From Paractinoplanes atraurantiacus (GTDB lineage: Bacteria; Actinomycetota; Actinomycetes; Mycobacteriales; Micromonosporaceae), in assembly GCF_900215205.1 (NCBI RefSeq), contig NZ_OBDY01000013.1, positions 1 through 64,000 of the forward strand: a DNA stretch of 64,000 nucleotides. The letters run 5' to 3'. Made by a program: the position numbers and the translations under genes. Below the pieces are notes generated by a model. That model searched no databases. It was not told where the DNA came from and worked only from the letters and a program-made list of their open reading frames with translations. Numbering within the stretch: position 1 is the stretch's first letter; each line of letters opens with the position of its first letter. Positions 47,913-56,810 of the stretch are shown in pieces.

Positions 47913-49583
47913 GTGCTGGTCGTGCTCTTGACAAAGATCCGCCGCGCGCTCGGCCCCCTGGTCACCATCGCCGCGGCGGTCCTGATCGTGACCGCGCTCG
48001 TGGTGCCCGACACGATCGCCCGGCCGGCCGACGGCGCGTTCGTGCCCGGAGCGTTCCTCCGCCTGCCCATGGAGCTGATCTTCGCGGGCGCGGTGGTGCT
48101 GGCGGTCTCTGCCCGCTGGCGCCGGCCGGTGGCCGCTCTCATGGGACTGGGCATCGGCGTACTGGTCATCTTGAAGATCTTCAACGCCGGCTTCCGGACC
48201 GTGCTCGGGCGCAAGTTCGATCCGGTGCTCGACCCGCCGCTGTTGCACGACGGCTACAACGCGCTGACCGAGACCGACGGCTCCACTGTCGCCAACCTGG
48301 CGGTGGCCGGAGCCGTCCTGCTCGCCATCGTCGTCCTCGGTTCCGTGGCGCTCTCCGCGGTGCGGCTGGCCTCGGTCACCGGGCGCCACCAGCTTCCGGT
48401 GCGCCGCACCCTGATCGGCTTGAGCGCGGTCTGGCTGGCGCTGGCCCTGAGCGGTCTCACGCTCTACCCGAACAACCCGGTCGCGTCCGACTCGGCCGCC
48501 GCCATGGTCAAGACCCTCGCCCGGCAGGTGCCGGCCACCATCCGCGACGAGCGCCAGTTCGCCGCGGCGGTCGGCCACGACGCGTACGCGGGCACCCCGG
48601 CCGCCGATCTCGTCTCGGGCCTGAAAGGCAAAGACGTGGTCATCGGGGTGGTCGAGAGCTACGGCCACAGCGTGCTGACCGACCCCGCCATGAACGCCAT
48701 CCTGACCCCCGCCCTGACCAGCGCCGGCTCCCAGCTGACGGCGGCCGGCTTCCACGCGAAGACCGGCTGGCTGACCTCGTCCACGTACGGCGGCGGCAGC
48801 TGGCTGGCCCACGGCTCGTTCCAGTCCGGCTTGTGGGTGACCAGCCAGCGCCGCTACGACGAGATGGTCAGCGGCGACCGGCTCACCCTGACCCGCGCCT
48901 TCCACGAGGCCGGCTGGGAGACGGCCGGTGTCGAGCCCGGCAACACGAAGGACTGGCCGGAGGCCGGCTTCTACGGCTACGACAAGATCCTCGACTCGCG
49001 GAACATGGGTTACCAGGGCCCCGACTTCGGCTGGTCCCGCATGCCCGACCAGTACACCCTGGCAACGTTCCAGCGCGAGGTCTACGCCAAGGCCCAGGGC
49101 CCCCTGATGGCCGAGATCACCCTGACGTCCAGCCACGAGCCGTGGACCCACATCCCGTCCATGGTCGACTGGGACACCATCGGCGACGGCTCGGTCTTCA
49201 CGTCGATGGACGGCACGGCCCAGGAACGAAAGGTCCTCTGGGGCGACCCGGCGAAGACCCAGGCCCAGTACGCCAAATCGGTCGGCTACTCGGTGGACAG
49301 CCTCATCTCGTGGGCCACCACATACGGCGACGACAACCTGGTCCTGGTCATGTTCGGCGACCACCAGCCCATGTCCATCATCACGGGCCCCAACGCCAGC
49401 CACGACATCCCGGTGACCATCATCGCCAAGGACAAGTCGGTCCTGGACCGCATAGCCCCGTGGCAGTGGACCGACGGCCTGCGCCCCACCGACACCACCC
49501 CGGTCTGGCGAATGGACGAGTTCCGCAACAAGTTCTTCACCGCATACGGCCGCACCCCGGGCGTGGCCCTGGGCAAGCGCTGA
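47913..49583 (+). CDS. Sulfatase-fold membrane enzyme (LtaS/phosphoglycerol-transferase-like)
   Basis: About 556 residues from GTG 47913 (47895 or 47922 are alternatives). Four hydrophobic helices in the first 170 residues are followed by an alkaline-phosphatase-like domain. Metal-site residues can be matched to lipoteichoic-acid synthases: Glu in VVIGVVESYG, the Thr/Ser nucleophile region SSTYGGGSW, and VMFGDHQP with the Asp-His pair. So it probably transfers phosphoglycerol or hydrolyses a phosphate/sulfate ester outside the membrane. Cell-envelope role inferred. Confidence 0.8.
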   Translation: MLVVLLTKIRRALGPLVTIAAAVLIVTALVVPDTIARPADGAFVPGAFLRLPMELIFAGAVVLAVSARWRRPVAALMGLGIGVLVILKIFNAGFRTVLGRKFDPVLDPPLLHDGYNALTETDGSTVANLAVAGAVLLAIVVLGSVALSAVRLASVTGRHQLPVRRTLIGLSAVWLALALSGLTLYPNNPVASDSAAAMVKTLARQVPATIRDERQFAAAVGHDAYAGTPAADLVSGLKGKDVVIGVVESYGHSVLTDPAMNAILTPALTSAGSQLTAAGFHAKTGWLTSSTYGGGSWLAHGSFQSGLWVTSQRRYDEMVSGDRLTLTRAFHEAGWETAGVEPGNTKDWPEAGFYGYDKILDSRNMGYQGPDFGWSRMPDQYTLATFQREVYAKAQGPLMAEITLTSSHEPWTHIPSMVDWDTIGDGSVFTSMDGTAQERKVLWGDPAKTQAQYAKSVGYSVDSLISWATTYGDDNLVLVMFGDHQPMSIITGPNASHDIPVTIIAKDKSVLDRIAPWQWTDGLRPTDTTPVWRMDEFRNKFFTAYGRTPGVALGKR

Positions 49584-49586
49584 CCT

Positions 49587-49697
49587 TCACCTCCAGAACG
49601 ACTCGCGGTTACCAGGCCAATAGGCGAACTCCGGCTCATCGGCCACCTGCCGAGCCTTGAACGTGGGTTCCACCCATGAAAGTCGGGAAGCTCGCAC
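49587..49697 (-). other. Possible gene remnant
   Basis: On the minus strand a short open stretch ends WVEPTFKARQVADEPEFAYW-PGNRESFWR then TGA. Its codon use is plausible, it has no ribosome site, and it has no obvious start (GTG 49697 at best). Looks like the C-terminal end of a lost gene, not a functional ORF. It lies in the 205-base spacer 49584-49788, which otherwise shows nothing. Confidence 0.25.
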
Positions 49698-49788
49698 TCT
49701 CTGAGGTCGATGCTGAATTCACACCAATTCGACGGCCAGCGAGCCGGCCACCGCCCGCCGGGCGACCTCCCCAGCGATCTGGGCCGGC

Positions 49789-50181
49789 ATGAGTGTGGAA
49801 ACGGTCGTTGTTCTCACTGCGGCGCTAAATTCGGTGTCCGACACCATCCTCAAGCTGGCCACGATTCTCGCAAGCCGCCGTTGGGTGCTCGGTCTCGCCG
49901 TTGTCGCCTTCACGGTTGCGGGCACGTCATGTGTCGTTGCCTCGGGCGTTCTCTTCGAGACTTGGTGGCAAGCCTTCTTCTTGGAGGTTGGAGTCGGACT
50001 TCTACTAACCGGGATCGTTGACCTGGCGATACTTGGGCTCATCAGCAGGCTGAGCGATCAGGCGTCGCCCGGTGGCACGCGACCTAGCATAGTGATAGAA
50101 GCCAAAGGTGAATTCCCCTCGTCGTTACTGGAGATGGCTCGAAGCAAAGGGCAGGAGGTTGTTGTCCGGATCAAGCCGTAG
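49789..50181 (+). CDS. Small membrane protein, unknown
   Basis: 130 residues with two or three helices (WVLGLAVVAFTVAGTSCVVASGVL and FFLEVGVGLLLTGIVDLAILGLI) and a hydrophilic C-terminus (IVIEAKGEFPSSLLEMARSKGQEVVVRIKP). The GC content and codon use are visibly less biased than those of its neighbours, which suggests recent acquisition. No family recognised. The 140 bases after it (50182-50321) contain nothing clear. Confidence 0.6.
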   Translation: MSVETVVVLTAALNSVSDTILKLATILASRRWVLGLAVVAFTVAGTSCVVASGVLFETWWQAFFLEVGVGLLLTGIVDLAILGLISRLSDQASPGGTRPSIVIEAKGEFPSSLLEMARSKGQEVVVRIKP

Positions 50182-50321
50182 GTCATTCTCGGGAAATCAT
50201 TCTCGCCCAGCACCAGCGTTAGAGGGTCGAGTGCCGCGGGCAATCCCGTCGTCGACATGCCCGCCGAAACACCAGCACGGCCCGCGCGCCTTAGCGAGGA
50301 ACGTCCGATTTGAATGGAACT

Positions 50322-51008
50322 TCAGAAAGGCAACTCTCCGTTCTCGTCCCGCAAGGTTCCCGTCGGGCCGTCCGGGCCTAGCGTCGCCAAGCCGACGATG
50401 ACGCGGGCGCTCTCCGCCGGTGGGCGGCCTATGCCCCAGGCGGCGGTCATGTCGGTGGCGGTGGGGCCGGGCTCGACCGCGTTGAACTTGATGCCCGGGT
50501 TGGACTTCGCGTATTGCACGGTGAGCATCGTGGCGGCCGCCTTGGAGGCCGCGTAGAGCGGCAGCGGCAGCCCGTGCTCCGGCCGGTCGGGGTTGGTGAC
50601 CGCCCAGAAGGAGCCCATGCTGCTGGAGACCGTGACCACCGTGGGGTTCGCCGACTTGCGCAGCAGGGGCAGGGCCGCCTCGGTGACCCGGACCAGGCCG
50701 GCCGCGTTGGTGTCGAACGCGCGCAGCGCCGCCGGGCCGTCGACGGGGCCGTCGGCGAGGATGCCCGCGTTGTGCACCAGCACGTCGAGGTGGCCCTCGG
50801 CGGCGGCGATCGTGGCCAGCGCGGCCGGCACCGACGCGTCGTCGGTCACGTCGAGCTGGACGAAACGGGCACCCAGCTCGGCTGCTGCTTTCGCCCCTCG
50901 TTCCGGGTCGCGCGCGCCGACGTACACCACATGGCCCAGGTCTTGAAGTTGCCTTGCGGTCTCGAAGCCGAGGCCCTTGTTGGCCCCGGTGATCAGTGTG
51001 ACGGTCAT
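50322..51008 (-). CDS. Short-chain dehydrogenase/reductase
   Basis: 228 residues, classical SDR: NAD(P) motif TGANKGLGFETARQL, VLVHNAGIL (NAG), Ser in VSSSMGSF and YxxxK as YAASKAA. The N-terminal Lys in TGANKG is usual for carbonyl-reductase-like members. ATG 51008. Divergent from the XRE regulator with a 103-base spacer, so it is the likely target of that regulator. Substrate unknown. Confidence 0.9.
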   Translation of the reverse strand: MTVTLITGANKGLGFETARQLQDLGHVVYVGARDPERGAKAAAELGARFVQLDVTDDASVPAALATIAAAEGHLDVLVHNAGILADGPVDGPAALRAFDTNAAGLVRVTEAALPLLRKSANPTVVTVSSSMGSFWAVTNPDRPEHGLPLPLYAASKAAATMLTVQYAKSNPGIKFNAVEPGPTATDMTAAWGIGRPPAESARVIVGLATLGPDGPTGTLRDENGELPF

Positions 51009-51111
51009 GGCGGAAACGGTAGGCAGGGCCGCGGGCGCCAACCAGATCCCTCTCGTGCCAGGGGAATGACAGGACCCCCTCTGTTCGCGTACGCCGAAAT
51101 ACGCTGGCCTG

Positions 51112-51966
51112 GTGAGCGAGACGACCAACGCCCTCGGCGCCTTCCTGCGCGCCCGGCGCGAACTGGTGACCCCCGAGCAGGCGGGCATCCCCGACGGCGG
51201 CGTGCGGCGCGTGCCGGGCCTGCGGCGCGAGGAGGTCGCCATGCTCGCCGGGATCAGCGCCGACTACTACCTGCGTTTGGAGCGCGGCCGCAACCGCCAC
51301 CCGTCCGTGCAGGTGCTCGAGGCGATCGCCCGTGTGCTCCGGCTGGACGAGGACCACTTCGCCCACCTGCTGACCCTGGTCGCGGAGGTTCCCCGGCGGC
51401 GCCGGCGCCGGCCCCGCAAGCAGACCCCGCCGCCGGGCGCGCTCAAGCTGCTGGACTCGCTGATCCAGCCCGCCTTCATCGAGGACCGGTACTTCGACAT
51501 CCTGGCCTCGAACAGCCTGGCCCGGGCCCTCTCCCCCGGCCTGGCCGCCGGCGGCAACCAGCTGCGCGACCTGTTCCTCGACCCGGCCGAGCAGGCCCTG
51601 CACCCCGAGTGGGAGAACGTCACGGAGTGTTTCGTGGCCAACCTGCGCCAGGCGGTGGGCAACGACATCGACGATCCGCGCTTCATCGAGCTGACCGGCG
51701 AGCTGACCCTGGCCAGCCCCCGTTTCCGCAGTCTGTGGGCCCGTCATGAGGTACGGGGCCAGACCGGTGCCCCGATCAAGATCAACCACCCGCAGGTCGG
51801 CGAGCTGACCCTCAACCGGGAACGCCTGGCCATCAGCGGCACCGACGGCCTGATGCTGGTCGTCTTCCACCCGGACGCCGGGTCGAGCAACGCCGACAAG
51901 CTGGCGCTGCTGGCCTCGGCCGCCCTGCCCGAGGCCGCCCGTGACGTGGCGCCACGGCACGCCTGA
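51112..51966 (+). CDS. XRE-family regulator with MmyB-like ligand domain
   Basis: 284 residues. Helix-turn-helix at about 12-75 (LGAFLRARRELVTPEQAG, VPGLRREEVAMLAGISADYYLRLERGRNRHPS), then a C-terminal MmyB-like domain (LLDSLIQPAFIEDRYFDILASNSLARALSPG ... LNRERLAISGTDGLMLVVFHPDAGS). GTG 51112. This class typically controls a divergent SDR gene, as here. The last codons sit 4 bases before the P-loop kinase ATG. Confidence 0.9.
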   Translation: MSETTNALGAFLRARRELVTPEQAGIPDGGVRRVPGLRREEVAMLAGISADYYLRLERGRNRHPSVQVLEAIARVLRLDEDHFAHLLTLVAEVPRRRRRRPRKQTPPPGALKLLDSLIQPAFIEDRYFDILASNSLARALSPGLAAGGNQLRDLFLDPAEQALHPEWENVTECFVANLRQAVGNDIDDPRFIELTGELTLASPRFRSLWARHEVRGQTGAPIKINHPQVGELTLNRERLAISGTDGLMLVVFHPDAGSSNADKLALLASAALPEAARDVAPRHA

Positions 51967-51970
51967 CACG

Positions 51971-52597
51971 ATGCTGTTCACGGTGGCCGGGTCGAGCTGC
52001 TCCGGAAAGACGACCGCGGCGCGAGCCCTCGCGGGAATCGACGGTCTGCTCGTGCACGACTTCGACGAGATCGGTGTGCCGCGCGGCGCGGACAAGGTGT
52101 GGCGGCAGCGCGCCACCGAGGAATGGGTCCGGCGGGTGCTGCAATGGCAGCAAGAGGGACTCGACGTCATTCTGACCGGGCAGTCGCCCTTGGGTGAGGT
52201 GCTCGCCTGCCCGTCGGCCACCGAGGTGGACGGGATCGCCGCGTGCCTCGTCGACGTCGACGACGCGGTGCGGTGGCAGCGGCTCGAGGACCGCGATCCC
52301 GGGAAGTGGAGCGAGGACGCCAAGCGGGCCTTCATCCGGTGGGCGCGGTGGATGCGTGGTCACGCCGCGGATCCCCGGCACATGCCGGAGGCGATCACCC
52401 GCGGCGGCCACGGGACGATGCGGTGGGAGCGCTGGCGCGGGTGGGCCAGGGGCGATCGGCGATGGGTGGTACGGGTCGTCGACACCACCGGGCGCACGGC
52501 CGGGCAGACCGCGGCCGACCTCACCCGGTGGGTGGCCGAGGCCCGCGCCGACAAGGCCGCCGGGCGGCTCGCCCTGTCCGGCCGGTGGGCGCGCTGA
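51971..52597 (+). CDS. P-loop kinase-like protein
   Basis: 208 residues. Walker A is GSSCSGKTTAARAL near the start, followed by HDFDEIG, a basic lid (WARWMRGHAADPRHM) and a C-terminal helix (AADLTRWVAEARADKAAG). Resembles small-molecule or nucleoside kinases. ATG 51971 is four bases after the XRE stop; an in-frame GTG at 51941 would overlap that gene. Possibly one transcript with the XRE and GrpB genes. Confidence 0.7.
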   Translation: MLFTVAGSSCSGKTTAARALAGIDGLLVHDFDEIGVPRGADKVWRQRATEEWVRRVLQWQQEGLDVILTGQSPLGEVLACPSATEVDGIAACLVDVDDAVRWQRLEDRDPGKWSEDAKRAFIRWARWMRGHAADPRHMPEAITRGGHGTMRWERWRGWARGDRRWVVRVVDTTGRTAGQTAADLTRWVAEARADKAAGRLALSGRWAR

Positions 52598-52613
52598 CGA
52601 TAGGGTCGCGGCC

Positions 52614-53204
52614 ATGCGACTGCCCCCGCTTCCCGCACCGGCCGCGCCGCTCACGCCGGAACAGATGGCTCGCCGCGCCGTCGGCGACCGTGCGCCCGAG
52701 GTCAGCAAACCGATCGAGGTGGTTCCCTACGATCCGGGATGGCCGGGGCGCTGTCGGCGGCACGAGGAGCGGATCCGGGCCGCGCTGGGTGGGCGGGCCC
52801 TCGCCGTCGAGCATGTGGGCTCGACGGCGGTGCCGGGGCTGGCGGCCAAGGACCGCGTCGACATCGACGTGATCGTGGTGGATCCGGCGGACGAGGAGGC
52901 GTATGTGCCGGCGCTGACCGCGGCCGGTTTCACGCTGGCCGCCCGGGAGCCGCACTGGTACGAGCACCGCTGCCTGTGGTCCGAGGGTCACGACGCCAAT
53001 GTGCACGTCTTCGGCCCGGACTGCGACGAGCATCTGCGGCACCTGGTCTTCCGCGACTGGCTGCGCGCCCATCCGGAGGACCGGGAGCGCTACGCGGCCC
53101 GCAAGCGCGAGGTGGCCGCCGAGCATCCACTGTCGATGGCCCGGTACATCGCCGGGAAGGCCGGCGTCATCATCGACATCCTCCGCCGAGCGGGCCTGTC
53201 CTGA
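52614..53204 (+). CDS. GrpB family protein, second copy
   Basis: 196 residues with the same landmarks as the protein at 2339-2956: PYDPGWPGR, VEHVGSTAVPGLAAKDRVDIDVIVVD, HEYR-like WYEHRCLW, VHVFGP and FRDWLRAHPEDRERY. An extra N-terminal arm (about 35 residues, Pro-rich) is present. ATG 52614. It follows the kinase gene by 16 bases, so may be part of its operon. The two GrpB copies in this window are diverged, not a recent duplication. Confidence 0.85.
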   Translation: MRLPPLPAPAAPLTPEQMARRAVGDRAPEVSKPIEVVPYDPGWPGRCRRHEERIRAALGGRALAVEHVGSTAVPGLAAKDRVDIDVIVVDPADEEAYVPALTAAGFTLAAREPHWYEHRCLWSEGHDANVHVFGPDCDEHLRHLVFRDWLRAHPEDRERYAARKREVAAEHPLSMARYIAGKAGVIIDILRRAGLS

Positions 53205-53234
53205 TGGAGAGCAGGACGACGATCGTCGATCTGG

Positions 53235-54407
53235 TCACTTGCGGTGCCGGGCGCTGATCGGTGCCGCCGCCACGGTGAAGACCAAGGCGAGTGCGGCCAC
53301 GCCGGCCAGCGCGCCGCGAAGGCCGGTGTTCTCGGCCAGCAGGCCCACGTAGGCCGGGCCGAGCAGGAAGCCCAGGTACGCGGTGGCGGCGACGGCCGAG
53401 GTGGCCCGGCCGTGCTGAGCGGGGTCGGTGTCGCGCAGGCTGCGGCTGAGCAGGGTGGGGAAGAGCGTCGCGGTGCCGAGCGCGGCCAGCACCAAGCCGG
53501 CCAGGGCCACCGCGACCGAGGGGGCGGTGGCCAGCACCAGGCTGCCCGCGGTGGCCAGCGCGCCCCCGCCGAGCAGCATCGCGGTGGGGTGGCTGCGGGA
53601 GAGCGGGGCCAGGCTCAGCCGGGCCAGCGCCGCGGTGGCGGCGAAGGTGGCCGGGGCCGCGGCCGCCAGCTGGGGTGAGGCGGTGAAGACGTCGGTGAGC
53701 ATCACCGCTCCCCAGCTCTGGTGTGCGTTCTCGACGGCGTAGGCCAGGGCGGCGACCAGCCCGACGGCCAGCAGCGGGACCGTCAGGGCCCGCGCCCCGC
53801 CCTTCTCACGGGCGGTGTCTTCCCGGTGCACCGCGATCCGCAGCGATGCGCTGGTCAGGTGGGCGGCCGCGGCCAGGGCGAGCATCACCACCGCGACCAC
53901 CGCGAAGGCCGCCAGAAGCGACAGTCCCGCGCCCAGCAGCGCTCCGGTGGACAGGCTGGCGATGACCACGCCCACGGAGAACAGCCCGTGGGAACGGGTC
54001 AGCAGCGGCTTGCCCGTGGCGTGCTCTGCGCGCCCGGCCAAGGTGTTGATGGCGACGTCCGCGGCACCGGAGGCGGCGCCGACCACGAGCATCCCGACGA
54101 CCAGCAGCACCACCCCGTCGGCGCCGGCGGCGATGAGGAGACCGGCGCCGGCCAGCGCCGCCAGCAGCCATGCCACGACGCGAAGCCCGAAGCGGTCCAC
54201 CGCCCGGCCGGTGAAGGCCATCGTGGGCAGCGCCCCCAGCCCGATGAAGAGCAGGGCGGCGCCCAGCTGGCCTTCGCTGACCCCGGCCTGGGTGCGCAAC
54301 GCGGGCAGGGCCGCTCCCCAGGCGCCCCAGAAGATCCCGAACGCGGCGAACGCCGCGTAAGGCGCGTAGGCGGCGCGGAGCGGGGACGCGACCAACTCTG
54401 AGCTCAT
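53235..54407 (-). CDS. MFS transporter
   Basis: 390 residues, 12 predicted helices. The opening (AAYAPYAAFAAFGIFWGAWGAALPALRTQAGVSEGQLG) resembles the sugar/drug exporters of the fucose-permease-like branch and is similar in type to the protein at 36978. A-motif region GRAVDRFGLRVV is present. ATG 54407. Divergent from a LacI regulator with a GTAACGTTAC palindrome 6 bases upstream of the start, so it is presumably repressed by it. Confidence 0.85.
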   Translation of the reverse strand: MSSELVASPLRAAYAPYAAFAAFGIFWGAWGAALPALRTQAGVSEGQLGAALLFIGLGALPTMAFTGRAVDRFGLRVVAWLLAALAGAGLLIAAGADGVVLLVVGMLVVGAASGAADVAINTLAGRAEHATGKPLLTRSHGLFSVGVVIASLSTGALLGAGLSLLAAFAVVAVVMLALAAAAHLTSASLRIAVHREDTAREKGGARALTVPLLAVGLVAALAYAVENAHQSWGAVMLTDVFTASPQLAAAAPATFAATAALARLSLAPLSRSHPTAMLLGGGALATAGSLVLATAPSVAVALAGLVLAALGTATLFPTLLSRSLRDTDPAQHGRATSAVAATAYLGFLLGPAYVGLLAENTGLRGALAGVAALALVFTVAAAPISARHRK

Positions 54408-54410
54408 GAA

Positions 54411-54424
54411 TCGTAACGTTACAC
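54411..54424. promoter_or_regulatory. LacI-type operator
   Basis: TCGTAACGTTACAC contains the perfect palindrome GTAACGTTAC centred on CG, the form usual for LacI/GalR operators. It lies four bases from the MFS start and 19 from the LacI GTG, in a 36-base divergent spacer. So one site is expected to control both genes. Confidence 0.8.
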
Positions 54425-54443
54425 ATCTGGCTATGATCCTGTT

Positions 54444-55475
54444 GTGCCCACACCCGCTCCCCGCCGCCCCACCGTCAAAGACGTCGCCAAGCAGGCCGGG
54501 GTCGCGCCCATGACGGTCTCCTACTCCTTCAACCACCCGGCGCGGGTCGCCGAGGCCACCCGGGCCCGGGTGCTGGAGGCCGCGGCCCAGCTGGGCTACC
54601 GCCCCGACAGCACCGCCCGCGCCCTGCGCTCGGGGCGCGCCAACCAGCTCGGCGTGGTGGTCGGTGAGCACCTGTCCTACCTCCTCGACAACCCGCAGGC
54701 GGCGCAGTTCCTGGCCGGGATCACCGACGTCTGCGTCGACGAGGACCTGGGAGTGGTGCTGATTCCCACCCGGGGCGATGCCTCCGACGTCGACCGGGTG
54801 CTGGCGGCGTCGGTGGACGGCTACGTGCTGTGGACCACCGTCGCCGACGACCCGGTGCTGGCCGCCGTCGCGGGCAGCGGGCGGCCCGCGGCCATCCAGG
54901 GCGGCCCCGCCCACCCGGGCCTGGCGATCATCGGGCCCGATGACCGCGCGGCGGCGGCCGCGGTCGCGGCGGCCACGCCGCTGGCCGTGGCGACCCCCGT
55001 CATCATCAGCTTCCCCCTGGACCGGCGCCGCACGGGCGGCGTCCTGCGCGGCCACGACCTAATGGACCCAGGGTCGGTCCCGTTTCCCGTTACCGGGACT
55101 CGCCTGGCCGGCTACCGCGACGCGCTGACCGCGGCCGGTCACGACTGGGGCGACGTGCGGATCGCCGTGGTGGAGCGCAATCAGCGCGAACTCGGCGAGG
55201 AGGCCGCCACGGCGTTGCTCGAAACGGTCGAGGGCCCCGTGGTGATGCTGACGATGAGCGACGAGCTCGCGATGGGAGCCCACTCGACGGTGGGGCGCAC
55301 CCGGCGGGAGGTGACGCTCACCGGGTGGGACGGCTCGCGCGAGGCCACCACCTCGGGAGTCTGGTCGGTGGCGGCCTCGTTGCGCGATCAGGGCCGGGCG
55401 TGTGCCCGCGCGGCCCTGTCGGGCGAGCCCGGCCGGCATGAGGTGCCCTGGACCGTGGTCGCGCCCGATCGGTGA
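54444..55475 (+). CDS. LacI-family transcriptional regulator
   Basis: 343 residues. LacI HTH (TVKDVAKQAGVAPMTVSYSFNHPARVAEATRARVLEAAAQLGYRPDSTARALRSGR) and a sugar-binding-like effector domain (LGVVVGEHLSYLL ... TRLAGYRDALTAAGHDW ... VTLTGWDGS). GTG 54444. Divergent from the MFS gene and three bases from the convergent next MFS gene. Confidence 0.9.
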   Translation: MPTPAPRRPTVKDVAKQAGVAPMTVSYSFNHPARVAEATRARVLEAAAQLGYRPDSTARALRSGRANQLGVVVGEHLSYLLDNPQAAQFLAGITDVCVDEDLGVVLIPTRGDASDVDRVLAASVDGYVLWTTVADDPVLAAVAGSGRPAAIQGGPAHPGLAIIGPDDRAAAAAVAAATPLAVATPVIISFPLDRRRTGGVLRGHDLMDPGSVPFPVTGTRLAGYRDALTAAGHDWGDVRIAVVERNQRELGEEAATALLETVEGPVVMLTMSDELAMGAHSTVGRTRREVTLTGWDGSREATTSGVWSVAASLRDQGRACARAALSGEPGRHEVPWTVVAPDR

Positions 55476-55478
55476 GCC

Positions 55479-56666
55479 TCAGGCCGCCAGGGCCGGCTCG
55501 GGCTCGGGCGCGGTGCGCTTCGGGGCTCGGGCCAGCGCGGCCGCCGCTCCCATCACCGCGAGGCCCGCGACGGTGATGCCCGCGCCCGCCCACAGCGGGG
55601 ACGCGTACCCCAAACCGGCCGAGATCGTCAGGCCGCCGGCCCAGGCGCCCAGCGCGTTGCCCAGGTTGAACGCGGCGATGTTGGCCCCGGAAGCCAGCGT
55701 CGGAGCGCCGGCCGCGTAGTGCATCACGCGCGTCTGCAGGCCGGGCACCGTCGCGAAGCCGAAGGCGCCCATCAACAGCAACCAGACGATGGTGGCCCAC
55801 TGGCTGTGTGCGGTCAGCGCGAAACCGGCCAGCACCACAACCAGCCCGGCCAGCACGGTCACCAGCGTGCGGTCCACGCCACGGTCGGCCGCGCGGCCGC
55901 CCAGGACGTTGCCGATGAACAGGCCGGCGCCCACGATGACCAGCAGCCACGGCACGGCGCCGGAGGAGAAGCCCGCCACGTCGGTCAGCGTGTACGCGAT
56001 GTAGGTGAACGCGCCGAACATGCCGCCGAAGCCGAGCACCGTCACCGTGATGGACAGCCAGACCTGCACGGACTTGAAGGCGCTCAATTCACGGCGTACG
56101 GACGAAGCCTTCGACTCTCCGGCGCCGGCCGGCACCAGCGCGAGAATGCCGAACCACGCCACCACCCCGACGGCCGTGATGGCCCAGAACGTCGAGCGCC
56201 AGCCCGCGGCCTGCCCGAGCAGCGTGCCCAGCGGCACGCCGAGCACGTTGGCCGCGGTCAGGCCGGTGAACATCGTGGCCACCGCGGCCGCCTTGCGCTG
56301 CGGGGCGACCAGGCCGGCGGCGAGGACGGCGCCGATGCCGAAGAACGCTCCGTGGCACAGCGCGGCGACGATGCGGCCCGCCAGCATCACCTCGTAGCTC
56401 GGCGCGACCGCCGACAGCAGGTTGCCGGCGATGAACAGCAGCAGCAGGCCGAGCAGCACCGGCTTGCGCGGCAGCCGGGTCGTGGCGACGGTCAGGCCGA
56501 GCGCGCCGACCACCACGGCCAGCGCGTATCCGCTGATCAGCCAGCCCGCCGCCGACGTCGAGACGCCGAAGTCGGCCGCCACCTCGGGCAGCAAGCCCAT
56601 GATCACAAACTCGGTGAGTCCGATTCCGAAGCCGCCGATGGCGAGCGCCACCAGTCCGAGAGGCAT
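55479..56666 (-). CDS. MFS transporter, AraJ/DHA1-type
   Basis: 395 residues with 12 helices; the start MPLGLVALAIGGFGIGLTEFVIMGLLPEVAADFGVSTSAAGWLISGYAL is the hallmark of the arabinose-efflux/Cmx-type DHA1 exporters. ATG 56666 has AGGAAG eight bases upstream. Convergent with the LacI gene; its promoter region (56667-56783) faces the membrane-protein operon. Substrate unknown. Confidence 0.9.
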   Translation of the reverse strand: MPLGLVALAIGGFGIGLTEFVIMGLLPEVAADFGVSTSAAGWLISGYALAVVVGALGLTVATTRLPRKPVLLGLLLLFIAGNLLSAVAPSYEVMLAGRIVAALCHGAFFGIGAVLAAGLVAPQRKAAAVATMFTGLTAANVLGVPLGTLLGQAAGWRSTFWAITAVGVVAWFGILALVPAGAGESKASSVRRELSAFKSVQVWLSITVTVLGFGGMFGAFTYIAYTLTDVAGFSSGAVPWLLVIVGAGLFIGNVLGGRAADRGVDRTLVTVLAGLVVVLAGFALTAHSQWATIVWLLLMGAFGFATVPGLQTRVMHYAAGAPTLASGANIAAFNLGNALGAWAGGLTISAGLGYASPLWAGAGITVAGLAVMGAAAALARAPKRTAPEPEPALAA

Positions 56667-56783
56667 GAGATCTACTTCCTTTCTTGCGTACGCCGATAGT
56701 TGCGCACGCGCCATAAAAACTAGGCGGACGCAGATAGGAAGCGCAAGCAACGATCATGTGAAGGCCGACACCTACTTGCGCCG

Positions 56784-56806
56784 ACAGGTTTGCAATGGAA
56801 ACCTGT
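56784..56806. promoter_or_regulatory. 23-base palindromic operator upstream of the membrane-protein/HTH operon
   Basis: ACAGGTTT-N7-AAACCTGT is a perfect 8-7-8 inverted repeat, four bases before the ATG at 56811. It contains an overlapping ribosome-site region, so a bound regulator would block both transcription and translation. The downstream HTH protein (57494-57811) is the obvious ligand. Confidence 0.75.
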
Positions 56807-56810
56807 TGGC

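Noticed and set aside
14162..52597. The P-loop kinases at 14162 and 51971 as paralogues
   Set aside because: Beyond the Walker A loop they share no recognisable segments.
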